A stretch of DNA of 64,000 bases from Lapidilactobacillus mulanensis. GTDB taxonomy: Bacteria; Bacillota; Bacilli; Lactobacillales; Lactobacillaceae. The stretch is from positions 1 through 64,000 of the forward strand of contig NZ_RHOW01000009.1 in assembly GCF_003946215.1 (NCBI RefSeq), given 5' to 3'. Position 1 is the first letter of the stretch. Every line of letters begins with the position of its first letter. Below the pieces are notes generated by a model. The model saw only the letters and a program-made list of their open reading frames with translations. It was not told where the DNA came from and ran no database searches. The position numbers and the translations under genes are program-made. This document shows, piece by piece, positions 54,254 through 62,993 of the stretch.

Positions 54254-55639
54254 ATGAATCGAATCTTTAAATATCGTGGCATCAGAATTTATCCGCACCA
54301 CAAGTACTTGTTATTCCATTATTTACTTTCTGTTTTTCTCAGTTTCTTCCTATTAAATGTAGTTACGTTCTATTGGAATATTTTGAATAAGATTAATTTA
54401 AAGAATGTTTCGTGGCCGTTCATTAAATCCTTATCTTGGTCATGGTACGGTCTAATATTGAGTACTATTGTTAGCATTATTATTACTGCCACCCTAGTAA
54501 TCATCTTACGGGTACGCTTTGACAACTTCTATCAACAACTGCGCCACCGACAAAAGTTGGCGCGCATGATTTTAGAAAATAACTGGTATGAAACTTCCAC
54601 ACAACAAAGTGAAAGTTATTTTAAAGACTTATCTAGCCGAAAATCAAAAGAAAAAATCAGCTACTTTCCACGAGTGTATTATCTATTAAAAGATGGTCTA
54701 ATCCACATTCAAGTAGAAATAGTTATGTCTTCATATCAGGATCAACTACTACATTTAGAGAAAAAATGGGAAGCCGGCCTCTTTTGCGAAATGGTCGATA
54801 AAGTACTCCACAACTCATTTGTTGAATATACTTTACTCTACGATACCATTGCTAATCGTATTCGAATCGAAGATGTAACTTGTGATCATGGCGAAATGCG
54901 TTTGATGAAAACTGTAACTTGGAAATATGATTCACTTCCACATATGTTGATTGCTGGCGGTACTGGTGGTGGTAAAACCTACTTTATTTTGACTTTGATT
55001 GAATCGCTACTCAAAACAAATGCACAACTAACTATCCTCGATCCCAAGAATGCTGATTTGGCAGATTTAGAAGCGGTGCTGCCTGATGTTCACTTTCAAA
55101 AAGAAGATATGATTGCCGCTTTGAATGACTTTTATAACGCTATGATGGCTCGTAATGAAGCAATGAAAAAAATGGACGGTTACAAGACTGGCGAAAACTA
55201 CGCCTATCTTGGATTACCTGCCCATTTTCTGATTTTTGATGAGTATGTTGCTTTTATGGATATGCTTGGTCGTGAATCCATTACCGCTATGAGTAAACTC
55301 AAACAGATTGTTATGTTAGGCCGCCAATCCGGCTTCTTTTTAATCCTGGCCTGTCAACGGCCGGATGCTAAATATCTCGGTGATGGTATTCGTGATCAAT
55401 TCATGTTCCGTGTAGCACTTGGTAGAATGTCTGACCTTGGCTATACAATGATGTTCGGAGAAACCAATAAAGATTTTTTCCAGAAACCAATTAAAGGTCG
55501 TGGCTACATTGATACTGGTGGTAGTGTCATTAGTGAGTTCTATACACCAATGGTACCCAGAAAGTATGACTTTCTAACCAAAATCGAAGCGGCTTATCTA
55601 TCAATGCATACCGAAAAGCAATCTACCCCAGATAATTAA
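54254..55639 (+). CDS. FtsK/SpoIIIE-like conjugation coupling ATPase (Tn916 Orf21-like)
   Basis: A 461-residue coupling protein that brings the relaxase-DNA complex to the conjugation channel. Two N-terminal helices (about 22-45 and 65-90) anchor it. The FtsK motor has Walker A GGTGGGKTY and Walker B FLIFDEYVAF, followed by GRQSGFFLILACQRPDAK. The ribosome binding site GGTGG is about 10 nt upstream, just outside the IS. The IS separates it from the DUF961 genes that normally share its operon, so its expression may depend on read-through or an IS-borne promoter. It is followed by a very short gene. Confidence 0.9.
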   Translation: MNRIFKYRGIRIYPHHKYLLFHYLLSVFLSFFLLNVVTFYWNILNKINLKNVSWPFIKSLSWSWYGLILSTIVSIIITATLVIILRVRFDNFYQQLRHRQKLARMILENNWYETSTQQSESYFKDLSSRKSKEKISYFPRVYYLLKDGLIHIQVEIVMSSYQDQLLHLEKKWEAGLFCEMVDKVLHNSFVEYTLLYDTIANRIRIEDVTCDHGEMRLMKTVTWKYDSLPHMLIAGGTGGGKTYFILTLIESLLKTNAQLTILDPKNADLADLEAVLPDVHFQKEDMIAALNDFYNAMMARNEAMKKMDGYKTGENYAYLGLPAHFLIFDEYVAFMDMLGRESITAMSKLKQIVMLGRQSGFFLILACQRPDAKYLGDGIRDQFMFRVALGRMSDLGYTMMFGETNKDFFQKPIKGRGYIDTGGSVISEFYTPMVPRKYDFLTKIEAAYLSMHTEKQSTPDN

Positions 55640-55649
55640 GGAGGGTTAT

Positions 55650-55742
55650 ATGCCATCAGTCAGAATTAATAATGAGCCCAGATTTAAAGAAGATTTTCGG
55701 CTTAACATTGCTAATCTTTCCCAGACTAATGCTGAGGATTAG
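55650..55742 (+). CDS. 30-residue ORF behind the coupling ATPase
   Basis: A short frame (MPSVRINNEP to NLSQTNAED) with an excellent AAGGAGGG ribosome binding site 10 nt after the ATPase stop. It is probably translated. No family was recognised. It may be an intact micropeptide or the 5' end of a gene truncated when the defence cassette arrived. The following 276 nt (55743-56018) contain nothing else I can support. Confidence 0.45.
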   Translation: MPSVRINNEPRFKEDFRLNIANLSQTNAED

Positions 55743-56018
55743 GGTAATAACGTAGCAGAAAGCCTTGAGAGTCCTTTATCTCTACACTGTCCATGATATG
55801 CAACCGTGGATAACATCAACGATATTTTTGATTTCTTATCTACTATTATAAAACAGTATTAAATTATGCTGAGAGTATAACGCTACTTGATAATACCCAG
55901 GATAGTTACTTATATCGCTTGGCTTAGCTCATCAAGCTTAATAGACCTGAAAGCATCATAAACCTTAAACTTATTGTAATTCATTACCATACTGGTAACT
56001 CCTAATTTTCAGAATATT

Positions 56019-59000
56019 TTAAATATGCTCTAAGATATTAATATAGTAATTTGGTAGTGACTCTTTCAGATTTTCTTTTACTGAAAATTGATTTTCAGGG
56101 GTACGTATCCATTCTTTAACTCGTTTTTCTCCAAGGTTATCTTTTCCAATTATGTCTGCAATGCTTTTGACCAGATATCTATCATTTAGTCCCAATCTAT
56201 ACAAATTTTTTTCAGTTTGGTTTGGAAGTCCTAACTTCATTGATTCATGTAAATTAGTCAGGCGTTTCTTTTTTGATTCATCGCTAACCAACTCCAAAAT
56301 AGATGATACTTGCATAGACAAATCGTATTGTAATATTTGGTCACATATGTGAAAAACTAATTCAACAGAAGGTTTCCTATTACCAATACGTATATCTGGG
56401 TATTTGTTCCACATATTAACCATCTCGACATAAGACTCACCCATAATCCACATTTTTGCAAATTGATAATATAAATTCAATACATTGGCATCGGATTGAT
56501 CAAGTTTCTGTTCTAGTACAGGCCATATATCTTTTAAAACTTGTACAATATCGTCTGACTCAATAGAATCGTTTATATTGACTTCAACGAAATTTTCAAT
56601 ATCTATAGCATCGTTAACACCAATCATCATTTTACTATATTCTTTAATTTTTTCATTTCCAAGATCTAAAATTACTATTTTTTTATATAGATTCATAAAC
56701 AGTTCCATAATTAATTTTTTGTCATCATCACTACCGATGGCATAAGCATATGTTTTTTCAACAACATGTATCAAATTTTCTTCAGGGTCTCCATCGTTCA
56801 GTAAATCCCACGTAGCCATTAAAAAATTTTCTATTTTACTAATGGCATCAGCTTTTATTTGAAAAACACTTTTTAAATTTGGATTTACATTTGATAAATT
56901 TGCTTTTATCCACATAACTGGATTTTTTAAGAAATCAGCACGAAACCACATAGATGTAGTTATAACCGCTGATTGATAATTATATTCATCAATAGGTGTA
57001 TCCCGGAATAAATTTAGAATTGAACTTCCTAAATCCTCAACCCTCTCTCTGTTAATATTGCTAATTATAGCCTTTTGGGTTTCCTTATTCTCATGCACAT
57101 TTCCATAAGCCATAAAAATTACGTTACCGTCGTTTTCAATTCCTGGGCGTCCGACCCTTCCTATCAAATTTCGTAAACTTCTATTATTCAACTTTAAGTT
57201 TCCATAACCCTTAGATGTAATTAACATTGACTTTATAGGTAGATTTACTCCCTGTGCTAGCGTTGATGTACACAGTAACAACTTAATATGTCCCTGTGAA
57301 GCCTCATACTCCAAAGCATTGCGAATTCCACTCGGAATTTCCGCATCGTGTATAAAAATTCCTTTATAAAATGATCGAACTAGCACACTCTTATCTCCAA
57401 AGTTTTTACTAAATAGAGTAGCCAATGAATTTGTAGATCTGTAATCATAATCATTATTTCTTAATTGATTACTAAATGAATTTCTTACATTCGTTAATTC
57501 CAGAAAACACTTTGCTAGATTTCGTATACTGTCTTTTCGTGGCGAATATACTGCAACCATACCGGCAGAAATCAATTTTTCAGCAAATAAAGTTGTAACC
57601 CATTGCTTCGTGGTAGATTTTTGTTTCCTAATAAAATTAGGTTCAATTCTTCTTGGTGTAACTTTAATTTTTTGTATAACGTCATCAAACCTAATCCATG
57701 GATTAGAAAATTTAATATCATTTGCTAGCAGTAAAGTTCCAGAATCATTCTCCTTGTTCCAACCAGCAATTCCATAAGATCGGGAATATTTTTTCTGTTT
57801 AATTCCTGATATCTCCACATTATTTCCAGAATTAAACCAATCAGAAATTGTATCGGGATTTCCAATAACCGCTGATATAAAAATTTTCTGAACATCCTCT
57901 GGCACTAATTCACTAATGGTTGTCAACAATAACTCAAAAGTAATTCCACGATCATGATTATCTAACTGATGTGCTTCATCAAAAATAATCAAATCAACAT
58001 TTGAAAGGATTCCCTGACTTTGTCTAATTAAAAAAAGAAGTTTCTCGGGAGTAACCACAACAATAGAAGACTTAGTACTTGATATTCCAAGATCAAATAT
58101 TAAATCGTCACTACTTTTGGTAAAAGAAATTGATTCATCGGCAAATTCTCTGCATAGTTTACTAAAAATCTCATCTCGAATTGATTTAAAAGGTGCAACA
58201 ACAATAATAGTTGTTAGATTGTTTCTATATAAAGTTGATCTAATAATTAATGATATGGATGCTGTTTTACCAGCACCTGTTGGCATCTGAACTACAGCAG
58301 AATCTCCTAAAAAGATCCCATTTTCACCTAACTTTCGTTGTGATGGCCAAAGAAGTTCTTTCAATTTACCTTTTTTAACCAATGATTGCCAATATTGATG
58401 ATTGCTGGACGAATATCTGGGCATCAATTCCATTGTTGCTGTAGACAATTTTAATTTTACCATTTGTTTAAGGCACTCAACGGCAATTATATCCATATCA
58501 TTTCCAGAACGATAAGTATTATCAACTAATTCTCCTAGATATGAATCCATTAATTCAAGCGGTCCATTACCGAGAAGTGATTCATGCAACAATGTACAAA
58601 GTTTACTATTAGAATTAAAACTATTATTAGACACCCTCAGAACATCTAATAACATCTTTTGTATTGAACTAAGCTTCCCAATCTTAATGTTTTTAACAGC
58701 TACCATCGCGGCACCCTCAAAATCAGCAAAGTAATATGAAACCGCACTAAACAAAGAAATCTGTGCATCACCATTAAAAATATTTTTATCATTAGTTATT
58801 GATTTAAGTAGTTCAAGATATTTAGCAGAAAATTGTAATCTAATTTCAGTTTCAATATTTGTTGTTTCATCTATTCTACAAAGATAGTCCGTTATAGCCC
58901 CTAGTGTATAATATAATAACTTGCTGAGTCTTTCATTTGTTTTATTTTCTAAACTATTAAGGCCAAGTTCGGATTCCTTATCTTTAGTCCACACGCTCTT

Positions 59001-59024
59001 GAGAACATCATTATTTTCTCTCAA
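56019..59024 (-). CDS. hamB: Hachiman-type defence helicase HamB
   Basis: A 1001-residue superfamily 2 helicase. Walker A is MPTGAGKT (Lys253), the DEAH box is FDEAHQLDN (349-352), the motif III position is SAVIGNP and motif VI is NLIGRVGRPG (about 619-628). The 240 N-terminal and 350 C-terminal residues show no other domain. In Hachiman systems HamB senses aberrant or phage DNA and releases the HamA nuclease. The TTG start overlaps the stop of the hamA gene (TTGA), with GGTGG upstream, so the pair is translationally coupled. The AbpB helicase of the related AbpAB system is the main alternative. It lies opposite to the conjugation genes as cargo. Confidence 0.82.
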   Translation of the reverse strand: MRENNDVLKSVWTKDKESELGLNSLENKTNERLSKLLYYTLGAITDYLCRIDETTNIETEIRLQFSAKYLELLKSITNDKNIFNGDAQISLFSAVSYYFADFEGAAMVAVKNIKIGKLSSIQKMLLDVLRVSNNSFNSNSKLCTLLHESLLGNGPLELMDSYLGELVDNTYRSGNDMDIIAVECLKQMVKLKLSTATMELMPRYSSSNHQYWQSLVKKGKLKELLWPSQRKLGENGIFLGDSAVVQMPTGAGKTASISLIIRSTLYRNNLTTIIVVAPFKSIRDEIFSKLCREFADESISFTKSSDDLIFDLGISSTKSSIVVVTPEKLLFLIRQSQGILSNVDLIIFDEAHQLDNHDRGITFELLLTTISELVPEDVQKIFISAVIGNPDTISDWFNSGNNVEISGIKQKKYSRSYGIAGWNKENDSGTLLLANDIKFSNPWIRFDDVIQKIKVTPRRIEPNFIRKQKSTTKQWVTTLFAEKLISAGMVAVYSPRKDSIRNLAKCFLELTNVRNSFSNQLRNNDYDYRSTNSLATLFSKNFGDKSVLVRSFYKGIFIHDAEIPSGIRNALEYEASQGHIKLLLCTSTLAQGVNLPIKSMLITSKGYGNLKLNNRSLRNLIGRVGRPGIENDGNVIFMAYGNVHENKETQKAIISNINRERVEDLGSSILNLFRDTPIDEYNYQSAVITTSMWFRADFLKNPVMWIKANLSNVNPNLKSVFQIKADAISKIENFLMATWDLLNDGDPEENLIHVVEKTYAYAIGSDDDKKLIMELFMNLYKKIVILDLGNEKIKEYSKMMIGVNDAIDIENFVEVNINDSIESDDIVQVLKDIWPVLEQKLDQSDANVLNLYYQFAKMWIMGESYVEMVNMWNKYPDIRIGNRKPSVELVFHICDQILQYDLSMQVSSILELVSDESKKKRLTNLHESMKLGLPNQTEKNLYRLGLNDRYLVKSIADIIGKDNLGEKRVKEWIRTPENQFSVKENLKESLPNYYINILEHI

Positions 59025-59869
59025 GATTGTTCACCACCCAATTCGCCATACAGTGCATTCAATAATTTTCTCAAATCAATCCCATGAAAAGTTATCATTC
59101 TTAAATTCTTTTTATGTTTTGAAAATCCCACAGTTACTTCTTTCAGTTTATTAAATTTTAAAATTGTGTCATCCACGACCGCTGCTGCAAGATATTGATT
59201 ATTGTAAGGTCGCTCGATTGGATTCTCAAATCTAGCTATCTTCTTATAATTAAAGGGTGAGCCATTCTGGTTATGTTTGAGTCCTAATTTTGACGCTCCT
59301 AATGATGCACTTACTCTTAAATCAATTTGGCTAAGATCATCTTTATTAGAACCATCAATTGCATTCTGTAGTCTACTTTTAGCAGTTCCAGAGAAACCTG
59401 TCTTAACTTCGCATATACAAAGCTCATCATTTGGATTTTCACCTGAATCGTCAGCAAATTTAATTGCAAAAATATCCGATCCCATTGTAGACTTATCCTT
59501 ATTGGGTTTACCATAATACCTGGTAAATAATGTTGGAACCCAGTATTGTTCCAAAAACATTAAATATTCAGCAACTAATACTTCCCCAAAATCCCCAATC
59601 CTTACACTATTTGCAAAATTATCACCTAATGTAGGATAAATTCGACTTAAAAGATAATCAAGTGGTTCATTAATTCCTGTATCTTCTAATTCCTCGATTA
59701 AATCGTCATCAGAGATAAATTTTCTGCGAAAATTAACTGCCCACTCTTTAAGTAATTTTTCGTCATCAAACGGAACATTAATATTAACTAGATCAATATT
59801 TAATGATTCATTACTTTTCACATGATCAATAGCACAATAGCATTGAACATACAAAGGGTCATCTGCCAT
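59021..59869 (-). CDS. hamA: Hachiman-type effector nuclease HamA (DUF1837)
   Basis: A 282-residue protein with the DUF1837 layout. A GDFGEVLVAEYL helix (Glu96) is followed by a PD-(D/E)xK-type core: Asp132 in MGSDIFAIKF, then Glu154 and Lys156 in CICEVKTG. In Hachiman this protein degrades DNA once released by its helicase partner, killing or arresting the infected cell. The ATG at 59869 was preferred because AGGTGA lies 8 nt upstream; a GTG at 59881 has no good signal. AbpA also has DUF1837, so the subfamily needs a profile search. Confidence 0.8.
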   Translation of the reverse strand: MADDPLYVQCYCAIDHVKSNESLNIDLVNINVPFDDEKLLKEWAVNFRRKFISDDDLIEELEDTGINEPLDYLLSRIYPTLGDNFANSVRIGDFGEVLVAEYLMFLEQYWVPTLFTRYYGKPNKDKSTMGSDIFAIKFADDSGENPNDELCICEVKTGFSGTAKSRLQNAIDGSNKDDLSQIDLRVSASLGASKLGLKHNQNGSPFNYKKIARFENPIERPYNNQYLAAAVVDDTILKFNKLKEVTVGFSKHKKNLRMITFHGIDLRKLLNALYGELGGEQS

Positions 59870-59913
59870 TATGTTCTTCACCTATCTTTCTCAATTTAAA
59901 AATTATTAATCTT

Positions 59914-59922
59914 ATTATAGCA
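59914..59922 (-). promoter_or_regulatory. Extended -10 promoter of hamAB
   Basis: On the minus strand TGCTATAAT (59922-59914) is an extended -10 box about 45 nt upstream of the hamA ATG. The -35 region would fall in the GC-rich part of the oriT, and no -35 consensus is visible. Confidence 0.55.
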
Positions 59923-59933
59923 CGTATTCCTTC

Positions 59934-60025
59934 TCGCCACGCCGCGCGGCAGCGCGAAAAGCGCGAGCGTGAGCGGCGGTCGGCGCTAGCCGGCCGCATC
60001 AACCCCCGGTATCTCACAGGGGGGT
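59934..60025 (+). other. Origin of transfer (oriT)
   Basis: A GC-rich stretch (59934-59998) with the palindrome GCCGCGCGGC and CGCG repeats stands out in AT-rich DNA. It is followed by an inverted repeat ACCCCC (60002-60007) and GGGGGT (60020-60025) with CACA before the G run. This matches the nick-region layout of Tn916 and ICEBs1 oriT sites, which also lie just upstream of the relaxase gene. MobT would bind and nick here. Confidence 0.75.
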
Positions 60026-60098
60026 AGTAATTGACTAACATATAGAAAAGTGCACAGTAGAAACGTTGATATAACAACTAAATTAATAGATTTAAGAA

Positions 60099-60132
60099 AA
60101 TGCAACCTATCGTAAAAAGGTTGCATTTTTTA
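60099..60132 (+). terminator. Terminator upstream of mobT
   Basis: A perfect 10-bp stem (60099-60108 with 60118-60127) followed by a T run on the plus strand. It sits between oriT and the relaxase gene, so mobT expression needs its own promoter, antitermination or read-through. Confidence 0.8.
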
Positions 60133-60161
60133 TTTACAAAATTTAACAAGGAAGTGATCGA

Positions 60162-61349
60162 TTGTCTGATTGGGCTAACTCCGTTAAATCAAGGCGCAAA
60201 GCACTGAAAATAACTCAAGACCAATTAGCTATACGACTTGGTGTCACCCGTCAATATCTACAAAGAGTAGAAGCTGGTAACAGTAATGCTAGTAGCGCTT
60301 TACAAATGCAAATTGATCAAGTACTAAATCGTTGGTCAAATGAACCTGAACTCAATTTAATTTTTGATTACGTTCGCGTTCGTTTTCCAAGTCATAACGC
60401 CGAGATGCTGATCAAAAACATTTTACAGCTTGACCTTGATTACATGCTCTTTGAGGATTGGGCGTACTACGGTTACTCAGCAAAATATGTTTTCTCAAAC
60501 ATTCAAGTGATGATCTCCCCACCAACGGATAATCTAGGAACGCTAGTTGAGTTAAAAGGACAAGGCTGTCGTGAATTTGAAGGTATCCTACTCACTCATG
60601 GCGAAACTTGGTTTGATTTCTTTCGCATCTGTATGAAAGAAAATGCCACTTTTAAACGAATAGATTTAGCAATCAACGATATGGCCGGCCTACTTGATAT
60701 TCCTGAATTAATAACCAAATGTGATCGCAATGAATGTATTTCAGTGATGCGTAGATTTCAAGGCCTTCAATCTGGACCTATGAATGATCCCGAAAAAAAT
60801 GATAAAGGTGCCACACTCTATATTGGCTCAATGAAAAGCGATATCTACTTTTGCATCTATGAAAAAGCAGCCGAGCAAAATCAAAAATTTGGCATTGACC
60901 CAGATGACTACGCAATTAAAAATCGTTTTGAAATTCGTTTGAAAAATGATCGTGCTGCTTTAGCTATTGAAGATTTGTTGATCTATCGTGATGTTGAAAA
61001 AACTGCTTTTGGTATCATCACTCGTTATTTACGTTTTGTTGACTATCGAGCCAATCAAGAACGAACTAAATGGCCACTTAATAAAATGTGGTACCGATTT
61101 TGCGGTAAAAATCGCCAATCACTTCGTCTAACATTAGCACCTGAGCCTTTTGATTTAAGAAAAACAAAAGCTTGGATACAGAAACAAGTCGCGCCAATGT
61201 TGAAAGTTCTCTTTAAAATAGATGCCTTTAACGGCAATACTGAAACAATGACCATGATTAAAAGTGTAGAACTACAAAAACGTCATCTAAAATTATTAGA
61301 ACAACAAACTATCATTACTGATAAAATCGGTGGTGATTTTTTTGAATGA
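60162..61349 (+). CDS. mobT: MobT-type relaxase (Tn916 Orf20-like, Rep_trans)
   Basis: A 395-residue protein. The N-terminal HTH of the Xre type (about 5-57, ITQDQLAIRLGVTRQYLQRVE) is followed by a Rep_trans rolling-circle domain (about 80-330) with FKRIDLAINDM and RFEIRLKNDRAALAI holding the expected acidic and tyrosine-rich regions. It nicks oriT to start transfer and may support rolling-circle replication of the excised circle. The start is TTG with AAGGAAGTGA upstream. It is directly downstream of oriT, as in Tn916. Confidence 0.88.
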   Translation: MSDWANSVKSRRKALKITQDQLAIRLGVTRQYLQRVEAGNSNASSALQMQIDQVLNRWSNEPELNLIFDYVRVRFPSHNAEMLIKNILQLDLDYMLFEDWAYYGYSAKYVFSNIQVMISPPTDNLGTLVELKGQGCREFEGILLTHGETWFDFFRICMKENATFKRIDLAINDMAGLLDIPELITKCDRNECISVMRRFQGLQSGPMNDPEKNDKGATLYIGSMKSDIYFCIYEKAAEQNQKFGIDPDDYAIKNRFEIRLKNDRAALAIEDLLIYRDVEKTAFGIITRYLRFVDYRANQERTKWPLNKMWYRFCGKNRQSLRLTLAPEPFDLRKTKAWIQKQVAPMLKVLFKIDAFNGNTETMTMIKSVELQKRHLKLLEQQTIITDKIGGDFFE

Positions 61350-61656
61350 TAATCAGCCAATAGTGACCTTCCCCACTAGTACTAAAGACTATATATTAAA
61401 TATTTACAACTATAATAATTCACTTGTTGCAATTGTTGAAGATATAAACTTCTATCAACTATTTGAAATGACCGAATATTTTTCAGTACCAGCCATCTAC
61501 TTTGACTGGTGCTTTTCTGTTTATTGGCCGGCGCCGCTTTGGAGCGTCTATGGCAAACCAATGAAAAACAAATTGTATTTTGAATTGCTATATGAAACAT
61601 CAATGCGCACTGGTCTACCGATTTTAACAAAGCAAAAAATGAAACGAGGTTTTTGA
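61342..61656 (+). CDS. Unknown protein overlapping the relaxase gene
   Basis: A 104-residue protein with no recognised domain, rich in aromatic residues (IYFDWCFSVYWPAPLW). It overlaps the end of mobT by 8 nt, so it is probably translated by coupling. Possible starts are GTG at 61330 or 61333 and TTG at 61342; the TTG best fits the GGTGGTG in front. The gap to 61821 holds only a GTTTCAG/CTGAAAC hairpin (61690-61716). Confidence 0.6.
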   Translation: MNDNQPIVTFPTSTKDYILNIYNYNNSLVAIVEDINFYQLFEMTEYFSVPAIYFDWCFSVYWPAPLWSVYGKPMKNKLYFELLYETSMRTGLPILTKQKMKRGF

Positions 61657-61821
61657 TAATCATAAAGAAGTCGAAAGATCCTAGTAGTTTCAGTGATTGG
61701 ACCCATAGCTGAAACTTTTAAATCTTATAAATAAACAATTTGGTCACGGCTAACCATTTCAAAATAGTCGTAATAATTTGGAGATCATGCCACTAAATAA
61801 AAATAAAAAGGATGATTATAT

Positions 61822-62043
61822 ATGAACTTCGGACAAAATTTATTCAACTGGTTTACAAGTAATGCACAAAGCTTAGTATTGATGGCTATTGCCGTTATTG
61901 GTGTTTTTCTAGGCTTCAAACGAGAATTCTCTAAATTGATTGGCTTCCTCATCATTGCCTTAATTGCAGTTGGTTTAGTGTTTAATACCGCTGGTGTTAA
62001 AGATGTATTGCTTAACTTATTCAATCGTGTCGTAGGAGCGTGA
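61822..62043 (+). CDS. TcpD-like small membrane protein
   Basis: A 73-residue protein with two helices (about 17-35 and 41-60) and an amphipathic N-terminus (FGQNLFNWF). This fits the TcpD family of small membrane proteins in Tn916-like transfer systems, where it is part of or accessory to the channel. An AAAGGATG ribosome binding site precedes it. It lies 4 nt upstream of ardA. Confidence 0.7.
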   Translation: MNFGQNLFNWFTSNAQSLVLMAIAVIGVFLGFKREFSKLIGFLIIALIAVGLVFNTAGVKDVLLNLFNRVVGA

Positions 62044-62047
62044 TCAT

Positions 62048-62554
62048 ATGCAACCTGATGAAATGCAAGTTTATATTGCTAACCTCGGTAAATATAACGA
62101 AGGAGAATTAGTTGGTGCCTGGTTCCATTTTCCACTCGACTTTGATGAAGTTAAGGAACGGATCGGTTTAAACAATGAATACGAGGAATATGCCATACAT
62201 GACTATGAAATGCCATTCAAAATTGATCAATATACAAGTATCGACCAATTAAACAATCTTTATGAAAGTATTGAAAGCCTGGCCGATAGTCCAGTTTATT
62301 CAGCGATGGATGAATTAATCAACAATTGGTTCACTAATATTGATGATTTAATTGAACACGCTGAAGAGATAACTCACTACGATGAAGGCAGCATGGAAGA
62401 CCTAGCCAGTTATCTCGTTGAGGAGGGTCTTATATTTGGTGAACTACCAGATAAGGTTCAATTGTATATTGACTATGTTGCGTTAGGCCGAGACTTAGAA
62501 ATTGAAGGTAATTACCTTGTTACCAGTAACGGAATTTATGAATATTCTGAATAG
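62048..62554 (+). CDS. ardA: ArdA-type antirestriction protein
   Basis: A 168-residue, strongly acidic protein like Tn916 Orf18. The N-terminus MQVYIANLGKYNEGELVGAWF and the HDYEMPF segment are ArdA hallmarks. ArdA mimics DNA and blocks type I restriction enzymes so that incoming single-stranded elements survive establishment. Its gene is between tcpD and tcpE, the usual place. GTAGGAGCG precedes the start. An AGCTGGCT/AGCCAGTT hairpin with T-rich tail (62565-62597) lies after it. Confidence 0.92.
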   Translation: MQPDEMQVYIANLGKYNEGELVGAWFHFPLDFDEVKERIGLNNEYEEYAIHDYEMPFKIDQYTSIDQLNNLYESIESLADSPVYSAMDELINNWFTNIDDLIEHAEEITHYDEGSMEDLASYLVEEGLIFGELPDKVQLYIDYVALGRDLEIEGNYLVTSNGIYEYSE

Positions 62555-62564
62555 CATTTATCGG

Positions 62565-62597
62565 AAGCTGGCTTAGCAAATGAGCCAGTTTTCTTTT
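62565..62597 (+). terminator. Possible partial terminator between ardA and tcpE
   Basis: A stem of GAAGCTGGCT with AGCCAGTTTTC around a 9-nt loop, followed by TTTTT. It may weaken read-through from the early genes to the channel genes. Confidence 0.55.
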
Positions 62598-62612
62598 TGA
62601 AAGGAGTGTGCA

Positions 62613-62993
62613 ATGAAGAAAGTTAGAAGCTACACCTCAATTTGGTCAGTAGAAAAAGTACTATACGCGATCAATGATATGAACTTACCCTTCCCCGTTA
62701 CTTTTACGCAAATGACTTGGTTCATTATTTCTCTATTCGTAGTGATGTTATTAGCTGACGTGCCACCACTTAGTTTCATTGATGGTGCATTTTTAAAGTA
62801 TTTTGGTATTCCGGCTGGTATTACCTGGTTCATGAGCCAAAAGACGTTTGATAATAAGCGACCACTTGGCTTCCTGCGTTCCATTATTACCTACGCGTTT
62901 ACTACTAAAGTCACCTTTGCCGGTAAACCAGTCAAAACGCACCAACGGCAATCGCTTGATCAAATCACTTATGTTAGGAGGTCGAAACAATGA
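62613..62993 (+). CDS. TcpE family conjugation membrane protein (Tn916 Orf17-like)
   Basis: A 126-residue protein with YTSIWSVEKVLYAINDMNLPFPV, two helices (about 35-52 and 55-75) and a basic C-terminus. TcpE proteins are essential, mostly structural parts of Gram-positive transfer channels. AAAGGAG precedes the start. Its stop overlaps the ATG of the following VirB4 gene (ATGA). Confidence 0.88.
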   Translation: MKKVRSYTSIWSVEKVLYAINDMNLPFPVTFTQMTWFIISLFVVMLLADVPPLSFIDGAFLKYFGIPAGITWFMSQKTFDNKRPLGFLRSIITYAFTTKVTFAGKPVKTHQRQSLDQITYVRRSKQ

